DNA from: Sphingopyxis sp. PAMC25046
GTDB taxonomy: Bacteria > Pseudomonadota > Alphaproteobacteria > Sphingomonadales > Sphingomonadaceae
DNA: 64,000 bases
Assembly (NCBI RefSeq): GCF_004795895.1
Contig: NZ_CP039250.1
Coordinates: 434,001-498,000 of the forward strand
Direction: 5' to 3'
Part shown: piece by piece, positions 7,955-16,700 of the stretch
How positions within the stretch are numbered: the stretch's first letter is position 1
Layout of the letters: each line of letters begins with the position of its first letter
The notes under the pieces: generated by a model
Told to the model about the DNA's origin: nothing
Seen by the model: the letters and a program-made list of their open reading frames with translations, nothing else
Database searches by the model: none
Program-made: the position numbers and the translations under genes

Positions 7955-10900
7955 ATGGACCAGCCCGACGATTCGGCCGATCAGCTTGCGGCAACACGCG
8001 CCATCCTTCCCTCGGAATTCATGCGCCAGCTGAGACCCGACGAGTTTTCCGATAGCGGGTCCGAGCCTGCCTTCATCCTCGAAGCCTATGAGCTGGAGCA
8101 GCGCCTCGAGTATGTCACGGCGCGCAACGAGACCCATGATTTCGAGATTTTCTGTCGGAAGCTTTGCGAGCGGATCGTCTGCAAGAATCTGAAGCCTGCG
8201 ACGGGCCCGGAGGGCGGCGGTGACAGCAAGGCCGACAGTGAGACCTTTGCGGTCTCCGACGAGATTACGACACTTCACTATGTCGGCGAGGCCAACTCTG
8301 GAAGCGAGCGCTGGGCGTTTGCTTTCAGCGCGAAGAAGCAGTGGCAGCAGAAGGCGCGATCGGACATCGAGGGGATCGCGGCGACTGGGCGTCCCTATAC
8401 GAAGGTGTTCGTCGTCACCTCGCGTTATGGCCGCTCCAAAGATGTCGCCAAGATTCAGGATGAGCTGTCAGAGAAATTCGGCTTTCGCGTCGAGATATTC
8501 GACCGAAGCTGGATCATCGACCGGGTTCTGACGCACGGAAATCAGGATATCGCTGTCGACTATCTCGGAGTCGGTAAGCGAAACGAGAAGGCGCGTGTCG
8601 GGCCAGCCGACTACGCGCGGTCGCAGCAACTCGAAGATCTGGAGAAGGCAATCCAGGACCCTGCCGCTTATGCCGGCATCGAGGCGCAGCGCGTGACCGA
8701 CGCCCTGCTCGCTGCGACGCTTTCGAAGGAGTTGGAGCGGCCGCCTTTCGAGACCCATGGGCGATTTGATCGGGCGATCCGCATCGCCGATCAACATGGT
8801 CTGCTCAGCCAGCAGATCGAAGCACGCTATCAGCGGCTTTGGACGGCCTTCTACTGGTTCGACGAGTTTGACCTCCTGGACCGCGAGTTTGACGCGTTCG
8901 CTGAACTCGCGTTTGGCTCGCCCGCGGCGCGACACGCGGAACGCCTTGCAAACCTTCTGCAATGCCTGATTACGGCGGTCGCACAGGGCTATCGTTCAGC
9001 CGAACAGGTTCGCCTCTCGGAACGCCGGTCCGCGTTGGTCGCTCGCCTCGAATTTTTTGCGGGTCAGAAGGACCGTCCCAACAATGCGCTCGAAGCGCGC
9101 ACGACCTCCCTAATGCTCGAGATCACCTCCCTTGCGTTCGATCGACGCGACGAAATCTCCCCCTTTTGGCAGGAAGCCGAAGCTATCCTCGAAGCGGCGT
9201 CGGGGCTCGCTGAATATGATGCCGAGCGGCTCGCGCAGCTGATCGAGGAGGTGGGGCCGCTTGCCGGGAACGATCCGGCCTATGGTGAACTGGTCGACAA
9301 GCTCGCAGACTTCATGGGCAAGCGGGTCGGCGAAGGCGAGAGTGGACGTATTTTGCTGCGAAGGGCGCGGCGGCTCGACACAAATGCGGACCGTCTTGAG
9401 ATAATTCGTCTGCTCGGACGGGCCACGCATCAACTCACCAAGCGCGAATATGCGGAAGAGCTCATCGAAGCGAGCTACATGCTCGCGGTCGCCTATCGGG
9501 GCACCGGTACGCTCTGGGCTGCGCGTGCCGCGGCGCTGTTTGCTGTCGCATCGATAATTGCAGATTCGGAGCACGATAGCCATCCATCGGTCACCCTCGT
9601 TCCCGCGTTGATGCTCCTCATCTGGATAGACATCGAGTTGCGGCTGCTGCCCGAGGCGCTCGACGCGATCCGGATGGTGAATGGTTGCCGAAAGTTGCTG
9701 CCGCTCGACGACGCTTCGAAGGTTCGCGTCGACGAGAGGTTGAAGGAATTTGATGGCGTCCTCACTTGCCAGTTTCTCAACAGCTCGGCCGATGACTTCG
9801 AGGCGATGGCGGGCCTCCCGACGGTTCTGGAACGCCTTGGTTTGCCTATGTCCTGCGGCGCGCTTCTCTACGCCTTGGGCTATGCGGAGCGCCTGGGTGA
9901 ACGTCAGCCCGAGGAGGAGCCGGAAGGGGGACTTGAAGGCATGTTCGCGCGCGCGGCCAACCAGCCAGCGGGCGACCTCGGTGGTCGGCCGCTGGTTACC
10001 GGCAGCCCGCGACCGCACAGCATCGAGACCCGCGTTATCGGCATGCGCGTCGCGGTGCATCTATCGGGCAGCGACACAGCGCTGCTCGCCGGCCAAACCC
10101 TGCTGGCGGTTATCGACACGCTGTTTGCTACGGTTATCGGCCTGCGGATCGGAGCATTCGTCGAGCGCTTTGATATCGATCTCGTGGAAAGCGATGTTGC
10201 CACAGCACCGAACGTTGATTTCGATGGCAATAACATGCGCGCCAAACTTCATTGGCCTGCCGGATCGACACCCGCCGATCATCTCGGTGAGAGCGGAACC
10301 CATAGCCAATTCCTGCTTCTCTCAACGCTGATGCTCGTCGCGACCTCACTCGCCGACCGGCAAAAAATATCTCTGGAGAAGCTTTTTCGGGAAGAATCAC
10401 TCCTTGAGCGCGTCAGCGCCGCAGTCGCGAGTTCGAACAGCCGCATCCGGGCGATGAACAGTCCAGCGTCGCGACTGACGGATTGGAACGAGCTATCGCT
10501 CGAGCGGTTTCCGCCGAAGGCCGACCGGCCGGTAATTGTAAGGGTGCCAGAGGCTGATCCCGAAGAAGAAACAATCAGCGAGCGATACGCGACTGGCGAT
10601 CACCGCAGCGTCGAAGTGCGCTCGATCTTGGACATTCCGCAATGGGAGCAGGCCCGCTGGATCGGCGTGATGCTCGGTCTGCAGCATGATCTCCCGATCG
10701 TCGGATTGCACTTTGAGGATCGCGAGGCGGGACGCCAAATTTTCGAGCGTTGGCGCGAACGGTTCGGCGCACGAGATGCCAAAGGGGCTATCCACATCGC
10801 GATCTTGCGCGAACTACCTGGTCGGCCCCCGTCCCACTATGCGGTGCTATTGATGGCGGGAACTGAGCCAGGGGATTTCGCTGGTACGCTGGTGAGCATG

Positions 10901-11161
10901 CCGAGCCGCCTCAAGCTGCTCGAACCTGCCGCCGACACGAATCTGAGGTTCTTTCTCGATAACTATCCCGCGGGTGGCTCGTTCATTCTGGTTCCCACTT
11001 ACGTGAAGGAGAATGGCGAGCCCGATCTGATGATGGACCTTGCCATACTAAAGCATGACCTCTCGATCCGGAGAGTTGCCGATATCGGCAAGTCCGATTT
11101 GGAAATCATCGGAGTGCAGCTTCTCGAGCAAATGGAGGCGCGCGACGGTTCGCCGCCTTGA
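7955..11161 (+). CDS. Large protein with putative Mrr-like N-terminal nuclease domain (ICE cargo)
   Basis: A 1068-aa protein of unrecognised overall family. Residues about 45-200 look like a PD-(D/E)xK restriction-type domain: the GPEGGGDSKAD run (Asp90, Asp94), then the FSAKKQW run (Lys127-Lys128) and a mixed alpha/beta tail (KVFVVTSRYG). Residues 230-640 are Leu/Ala/Glu-rich and look like stacked helical repeats (TPR-like, not proven). No Walker A is evident, so it is not an obvious STAND NTPase. No membrane segments are seen. It starts 61 bases after the CoiA-like gene in the same direction and abuts the integrase stop. No ribosome site is evident before the ATG. A defence or DNA-sensing role is inference. 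Confidence 0.6.
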   Translation: MDQPDDSADQLAATRAILPSEFMRQLRPDEFSDSGSEPAFILEAYELEQRLEYVTARNETHDFEIFCRKLCERIVCKNLKPATGPEGGGDSKADSETFAVSDEITTLHYVGEANSGSERWAFAFSAKKQWQQKARSDIEGIAATGRPYTKVFVVTSRYGRSKDVAKIQDELSEKFGFRVEIFDRSWIIDRVLTHGNQDIAVDYLGVGKRNEKARVGPADYARSQQLEDLEKAIQDPAAYAGIEAQRVTDALLAATLSKELERPPFETHGRFDRAIRIADQHGLLSQQIEARYQRLWTAFYWFDEFDLLDREFDAFAELAFGSPAARHAERLANLLQCLITAVAQGYRSAEQVRLSERRSALVARLEFFAGQKDRPNNALEARTTSLMLEITSLAFDRRDEISPFWQEAEAILEAASGLAEYDAERLAQLIEEVGPLAGNDPAYGELVDKLADFMGKRVGEGESGRILLRRARRLDTNADRLEIIRLLGRATHQLTKREYAEELIEASYMLAVAYRGTGTLWAARAAALFAVASIIADSEHDSHPSVTLVPALMLLIWIDIELRLLPEALDAIRMVNGCRKLLPLDDASKVRVDERLKEFDGVLTCQFLNSSADDFEAMAGLPTVLERLGLPMSCGALLYALGYAERLGERQPEEEPEGGLEGMFARAANQPAGDLGGRPLVTGSPRPHSIETRVIGMRVAVHLSGSDTALLAGQTLLAVIDTLFATVIGLRIGAFVERFDIDLVESDVATAPNVDFDGNNMRAKLHWPAGSTPADHLGESGTHSQFLLLSTLMLVATSLADRQKISLEKLFREESLLERVSAAVASSNSRIRAMNSPASRLTDWNELSLERFPPKADRPVIVRVPEADPEEETISERYATGDHRSVEVRSILDIPQWEQARWIGVMLGLQHDLPIVGLHFEDREAGRQIFERWRERFGARDAKGAIHIAILRELPGRPPSHYAVLLMAGTEPGDFAGTLVSMPSRLKLLEPAADTNLRFFLDNYPAGGSFILVPTYVKENGEPDLMMDLAILKHDLSIRRVADIGKSDLEIIGVQLLEQMEARDGSPP

Positions 11162-12445
11162 TCAGGCGGCGAACTTCATCTTTGCCGCCTTCCGCACGCC
11201 AGTCTCAAGATGTTTTGCGATCTCGTCCGAAGTGCGGCTGACCGCCAGCTTCACGGCTTCATCGATATGAACATAGTCCTGCGTCACACTTTGCGACGCG
11301 TGGCCTAGCATCGCGCGGATCGTGAGCTCGGAGAAGCCGAGTTCGCCCGCCATGCTGCCGAAGGTGTGGCGCAGCGTATGCGGCGTTACGCCCTCAATGC
11401 CGGCCGAGCGGCATAGTCGGGCCAAGCAGTCGCTGACGGCGGTAAACGGGCCTTCGCCATTCGACGCGGGAAAGACGTAGGGGCAGCCGGCTATTTCGGG
11501 TTGAGCGACGACGATCTTGATCGCCTCGGGTCCGATCGCCCGAAATTGTGCATCGCTCTTCGTGTCGGGGAACGCGACGTAGCCGCCCATGGGGTTAACC
11601 CACTGCCGCTGCAGCGCCTGCGCCTCTTCGCGCCGATAGCCGGTCAGAAGGAGCGTCCTGACAATTGCGAGCGCAACGGGGTTCTCGGAACCCAGTTCGG
11701 CCCGGCCGATCGCCCGACCCAGCAGCTCGATCTCGGCGATGCTGAGACGCCGGGTCCTTTTCTTGGTCGCGAGCTTCTTCGCGCCCTTCGTAGGATGTTC
11801 CGCAATCAGTCCCTTGTGCTTTGCATGGCCTAGGATGGCCTGGAGGGTGCCGAGGCTCCTCCCGGCAACGCCGGCACCGCCCGTCGGGCGGCCGCCGCGC
11901 CCGCCCGAAGGAGGCTTTCGGGTCTGACCGGTTGCAATGTCATTTTGCATTGCCTCGACGTCGGCGATCGTCAGCTTCCGCACGAGGCGTTTGCCCATCA
12001 GCGGGATGATATGCGTCAGGATGCGGCTCTCATCCATGTTGAGCGAGGTGTCCTTGATCGGGCGGTTCTTCCGTCCAAGAATGCGGCCGGCTCGCGCTTC
12101 GACGAGATACCATTCGCACATCTCGGCGACATTGAGATCCTTCCGGACCCGGCGCGACTCCTCTGCGGGATCTTCGCCAGAGGCGACCTTGCCCAACTGA
12201 ATCTTCGCGAGCTCGCGGGCTTGCTCGACCGTCATCACGCCGAAGCGCCCGATCTTCACTCGCCGAACCCGGCCTTCCTCATTCATATACTGGATGACGA
12301 AGGTTTTCGTCCCGGTTGCGCCGACACGGACACCGAAACCTTTGATCTCGGTATCCCAAAGAAATGCCTGGCCTGTCGCTGGTGCAGCCAGCGCATCGAC
12401 CGTCCGCTTATTGAGCTTCGCAAGCGCCACAAGTTCCTCCATCAT
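11162..12445 (-). CDS. Tyrosine site-specific integrase (DUF4102/P4-type N-terminus)
   Basis: A 427-aa recombinase that inserts and excises the element at the tRNA-Gly site. The N-terminal 90 residues are the DUF4102 arm-binding domain (GFGVRVGATGTKTFVIQY). The catalytic domain shows Arg271 (GYRREE), His356-X-X-Arg359 (HTLRH), His382 (GHAS) and the nucleophile Tyr391 (DYVHID), so all key residues are present. A Gly/Arg-rich insertion (around GGRGGRPTGGAG) lies in the core-binding domain. It reads away from the att site and its stop directly abuts the convergent 1068-aa gene with no gap. Confidence 0.95.
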   Translation of the reverse strand: MMEELVALAKLNKRTVDALAAPATGQAFLWDTEIKGFGVRVGATGTKTFVIQYMNEEGRVRRVKIGRFGVMTVEQARELAKIQLGKVASGEDPAEESRRVRKDLNVAEMCEWYLVEARAGRILGRKNRPIKDTSLNMDESRILTHIIPLMGKRLVRKLTIADVEAMQNDIATGQTRKPPSGGRGGRPTGGAGVAGRSLGTLQAILGHAKHKGLIAEHPTKGAKKLATKKRTRRLSIAEIELLGRAIGRAELGSENPVALAIVRTLLLTGYRREEAQALQRQWVNPMGGYVAFPDTKSDAQFRAIGPEAIKIVVAQPEIAGCPYVFPASNGEGPFTAVSDCLARLCRSAGIEGVTPHTLRHTFGSMAGELGFSELTIRAMLGHASQSVTQDYVHIDEAVKLAVSRTSDEIAKHLETGVRKAAKMKFAA

Positions 12446-12609
12446 ATTACGCGAGGGTGGCCGATTCGAAAAGTAATGAGGACGTAATAGAAAATCACCG
12501 CTTCGCAGGGTAGGGCTAGGATAAATTATCGTAGGCCGAAGTCAACAAATGCTTGGATTTTCGTACCTTGGCGTAGAAAAAGAAGCTCTGGGGTATTTGC
12601 AGTAATTTC

Positions 12610-12654
12610 TTGCCAAGGTTGGGGTCGAGGGTTCGAATCCCTTCGCCCGCTCCA
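12610..12654 (+). repeat. attR: 3' fragment of tRNA-Gly(GCC)
   Basis: The sequence from the anticodon loop (TTGCCAA at 12610-12616) through the T arm (GAGGGTTCGAATCCCTT) to the 3' end CGCCCGCTCCA matches the 3' part of a bacterial tRNA-Gly with anticodon GCC. The 5' half (acceptor, D arm) is absent upstream, so this is not a working tRNA. It is the element-chromosome junction copy of the attachment site. The intact tRNA-Gly should mark the other end of the ICE. Confidence 0.85.
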
Positions 12655-12775
12655 GTTTTTCTCGACAATCCCAGCGAGACTGCCGCCATCTTCGGGCGGG
12701 CCGTTTGCTTGCGGCTGTCCCTTCGTCTCCATTTCTCCATCGGCCGCGCATCTCATGTAGAATGCGCGCGCAGGG

Positions 12776-13264
12776 TCAGGAGAAGGTCAGCGAGGCGAGG
12801 GCGACGATGAAGATCAGGATCACCGCGGTGAACAGCGCGGTCAGCGCCGTGAATAGGAAGGCGCTCGACGGACGCCGCGGATAAAGTTCGCCGAAATCGC
12901 CCGCCGCACTCGCATCGGCATCATCGACGGCGCCGTCGCCGTGCGGCGTCTTTAGCAACGCGGCGCTGATCGCGCTCGCCGGGACCGGGGTCAGAAACTC
13001 GCACCCGAAGAGTCGGCCGTTCTCGCGAACGACGCGCGCCGGCGCGGCACCCAGCTCGGGCAGGACCAGCAGAAAGGTTTCGCCGAGCGCGAAGGGGGCG
13101 TCGGTCTCGATCAAAAGGCCCGTTCGCGACAGGTTCCGGATGACGACCATCGCCTCGCTCGTCGCCGAGCGCGCCGCGACGTCGAGCCGCAAGGTGCGCC
13201 GCGGCGTTCGTCTGCGGTCGGCCGCCTCGACGGGTTCCGCGATATGGGCCAGCAGCGATCTCAC
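12776..13264 (-). CDS. PilZ-domain protein with C-terminal membrane helix
   Basis: A 162-aa putative cyclic-di-GMP receptor. The PilZ signature is visible: an RRTPRR run (RxxxR) followed about 25 residues later by NLSRTG ((D/N)xSxxG). The C-terminus ends in one strong hydrophobic helix (FLFTALTALFTAVILIFIV). A longer frame begins with ATG at 13375, but a GTG at 13264 has AAAGGAGA ideally placed upstream, so the shorter start is preferred. It is the first chromosomal gene beyond the ICE and is divergent from the giant adhesin, hinting at a cyclic-di-GMP link to adhesion. Ligand binding is inferred from the motif. Confidence 0.8.
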   Translation of the reverse strand: MRSLLAHIAEPVEAADRRRTPRRTLRLDVAARSATSEAMVVIRNLSRTGLLIETDAPFALGETFLLVLPELGAAPARVVRENGRLFGCEFLTPVPASAISAALLKTPHGDGAVDDADASAAGDFGELYPRRPSSAFLFTALTALFTAVILIFIVALASLTFS

Positions 13265-13749
13265 CGGCGTCTCCTTTGACGACCAGCTATCGCGCGCCAA
13301 GTTTAATATTGCCTTTTCGCCAGCCCGATCGCTGAGCTGGATGCGCAAAAATACCCGCAGACTTGCCGTCGACATCGAGATTCCGGACTTAACAATTAAG
13401 CGGATTCTGCATCATTGGCGGGGAGATGTGCGATGAACCGTTGCATCCTTTGGACCGAATCGGGACGCAATCGGGCGGAGAACGAACAGGTTGCCGCTTT
13501 GAAATATAACTTCATCTAATTGAACAGTAACACTTTTATTGGGATCAATCCCGCTCCAGAGGAACAGGGTTAAGTCGGAGACTGCATTTTCTAAAAAATT
13601 GTTAACGCGCTTGCGGAGTCTCGAGAATCCATGCTCTCCTGACGAGTGGGGAAGGTCCGAGTCGCTCGGACAGTGGGTCGCACTGACATTGGTGGAACTT
13701 TGCTTTGCTGCATTCGCGGCGGGGTGAAGCGCGTGCGAGGAAAATAGCC
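13265..13749. other. Long intergenic region upstream of the adhesin
   Basis: About 485 bases separate the PilZ and adhesin genes. The region is more AT-rich than its neighbours, especially around 13500-13610, and probably holds promoters for both genes. A perfect 7-bp stem with a 3-base loop lies at 13655-13671 in the presumed adhesin leader. A 28-codon frame (13433-13519) follows a GGGGAG, but nothing else supports it. No clear -35/-10 pair could be fixed. Confidence 0.5.
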
Positions 13750-16700
13750 ATGGATTCTTTCGACAATCCGGCCCGCAACGGAATCACGGGGCCTCAAGGC
13801 GGAGGCGGGGAGGGCGCATCGGCGGACCCGTCGAGCCAGGCCGTAGCGGATAGCCAATTCCTGGCCGCTGCCGCACAGGTCACCGCGGCCGCATCGGCGC
13901 TTCCGCTGGCAATCCAGGCGATCCTCCTTCCCGACGCGAGTGGGCGCGTCGTCCTGCCTGCCGGCGCATCGATCGACGACATCAGCGTGTCGGGCGCCGA
14001 CCTGATCGTCACGCTGCCGAACGGGCAAGTGTTGATCATTACGAACGGCGCGGTCGATATTCCGTCTATCGTCGTCGACGGCGACACCCTGCCCGCGAGC
14101 ACGGTCGCGCAGCTGCTCGACAATCTCGGCGAGCTCAATCCCGAGGCCGGCACGCGCAGCTCGGGCGGCAATTTCGCCGACCCCGAAGGACCGATCCAGG
14201 ACGCCTATGCGCTTGGCGACCTGCTGCCCTACACCGAACTCGCTTTTCCGCAGCCCGAAGACCGCGAACTGCTTCCCGACGTGCTCGATGAGGAGCCCAA
14301 AGTCGTCATCGTCACACCGAACGAACCCGCGGGGGTAACGGCGGCGACCGCAAGCGTCGACGAAGCCGGCCTGCCCGTGCGCGGCAACGAGCCAGCGGGT
14401 ACCAATGCGGCGGCGGACAGCGAGACGACGACCGGCTCGATTGTCTATGACGCGGGCGACGGACTCGACTCGATCGCGATCAACGGCACGGCGGTCACCG
14501 CCGTGGGGCAGGTGATCACGACGCCGCTCGGCCAGCTTACGATCACAAGCCTGACGCCGGGCAACGTCGGATACAGCTATACGCTGACCGACAACACCAA
14601 TGCGAACAACAATCCGACCGACGTGTTCAACGTGGTGGTCACCGATCGCGACGGCGACACCGCGGCGGCGACGCTGACCGTCAGCGTCGTCGACGACGCG
14701 CCGACCGCGCGCGACGACACCGATGCGCTGGCAGGGGGAACGCGCGGTCCCGAAACGGGCAATGTGCTGACCGGCGCCGGAACGACGAGCGGTACGGCGG
14801 GCGCCGACACGTCGGGTGCCGATGGCGCGACGCTGACCGGCATCCGGTCGGGGAGCGGCGACAGCTTCTCCGCGCCGGGGACGGTGCAGGGGCAATATGG
14901 CACACTCACCATCAACGCCGACGGCAGCTACAGCTATGTCCGCAATCCGGGCACGCCGGGCGGGGTCAACGACGTTTTCACCTATCGGATCACCGACAGC
15001 GACGGCGATACCTCGACCGCGACGCTGACGATCGCGATCGGGACCACACCGCCACCGCCGCCGCCGCCGCCGGTTTTTGCGACGGTAAACGAAGCCGGAC
15101 TTGCCGCACGCGAAGGCGAACCCGCGGGTTCGGACAGCGCCGCCGACAGCGAGACGACCGCGGGCACGATCCCCTTCTTTTCGTTCGACGGCGTCGCCAG
15201 TGTCACGCTGGCGGGGACGGTCATCGCCCCGGGCAGCCTTCCGCAGACGGTGTTCAGCGACGCGGCAGGCACGCTCGTCGTCACAAGCTACACCTATGAT
15301 CCCGCCACGGGGCAGGGTTCGGTCGGTTACAGCTATACGCTGACCGACAATACGTCGGGTGACGACACCGAGTTCGAGTTTTTGCTCGAGGTGACCGACC
15401 TTGGCGGCGGCGGCAGCGAAAGCTCGCTGATTATAGACGTCATCGACGATGCGCCGACCGCGCGCGCCGACAGCGATAGCGTGACCGAGGACGGTCCGGC
15501 GACCGCCGACGGCAATGTTCTGACGGGCTTGGGTGGCGGCGACGCCAATGCGACCGACGGCGTCGCCGACACTCAAGGCGCCGACGGCGCGGTCGTGACC
15601 GGGCTGGCGGGCGGCAGTGTCGGCGAGCCGCTCGCGGGCGCCTACGGGGTGCTGACGCTGAATGCCGACGGCAGCTACAGCTATGTTCTCGATAACGCAT
15701 CGCAGCCGGTGCAGGGCCTGTCGGCGGGCGAGGTGCTGACCGAGATATTCACCTACACGATCACCGACGGCGACGGCGACACCTCGACGACGACGCTGAC
15801 GATCACGATCAACGGCACCGACGACGGCGTGACGGTCGATGGCCTCGACGCCGAGGGCGCCGAGCTCACCGTGGACGAGGATGATCTTGGCGATGGTTCC
15901 TCGCCCGACGCTGCCGCGCTGACCCAGGACGGCAGCTTCAGCGTCTCGACCCCCGACGGGCTCGGGAATGTGACGATCGGCGGCACCCAGGTCGTTACCA
16001 ACGGTGTCTTCACCCCCGGCACCGCGACCAGTCCGCTAGGCACGGTCAACATCACCGGATTCACGCCCGTCACCGGCGCCGACGGCTCGGTGATCGGCGG
16101 CAGCTTCACCTATGAATATGTCCTTGCCGACAACACGCTGACGCACGCGAACGACGGCGAGGACAGCGTTACAGACAGCTTTGCCGTCACCGTCACCGAC
16201 AGCGACGGATCGAGCGCGAACGCCAGCCTCGATGTGCGGATCGTCGACGATGTGCCGACCGCGGCGAATGATAGCGCCGGCGCGGCCGAAGATACGCCGG
16301 TCGTCATCGACGTGCTGGCGAACGACGTTCGCGGCGCCGATGGCGTCGATCCCGCGACGGGCGTCGTGCTCGCGACCGCGCCGGCGAAAGGGACGGTCGT
16401 CTACAATGGCGACGGCACCTTCACCTATACCCCGACGGCGGGGCAGGAAGGCGAGGACAGCTTCACCTACACGATCACCGACGGCGACGGCGACACATCG
16501 ACCGCGACGGTGACGGTGACGCTCGCGAAGGATTCGGTCCCGACGATCGATATGGGCGCCGACAACAGCGTCGACGAGGCGGGGCTACCGAACGGCTCGA
16601 GCTTCGCCTCGGACAGCGAGACGACGACGGGCAGCTTCACGCTGACGACGGGCAACGACAGCATCGCATCGCTCGTGATCAACGGCGTCGATGTGACCTC

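Larger units (their letters stand above)
1..12654. mobile_element. Right part of an integrative and conjugative element (ICE)
   Basis: The stretch carries most of a conjugative mating-pair operon, two cargo genes and a tyrosine integrase. It ends at a 3' fragment of tRNA-Gly(GCC). Seen directly: consecutive trb genes joined by ATGA/GTGA overlaps, an integrase next to the tRNA fragment, and chromosomal genes beyond it. Known of such elements: a tyrosine integrase sits beside an att site in the 3' half of a tRNA gene, and the full tRNA is kept at the other end. The left end, relaxase, trbB-D and the intact tRNA should lie upstream of this window. Confidence 0.85.

Noticed and set aside
12540..12654. 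A complete tRNA-Gly gene
   Set aside because: Only the part from the anticodon loop to CCA is present; no D arm or matching 5' acceptor strand lies upstream.
12516..12756. Small minus-strand frames across the tRNA fragment (product with GFEPSTPT-type text)
   Set aside because: This is the well-known false peptide read from the antisense of a tRNA 3' half; it is not a gene.
13433..13519. A 28-codon frame with GGGGAG upstream in the adhesin leader
   Set aside because: Too short, with no recognisable features; the ribosome-site match alone is weak evidence.
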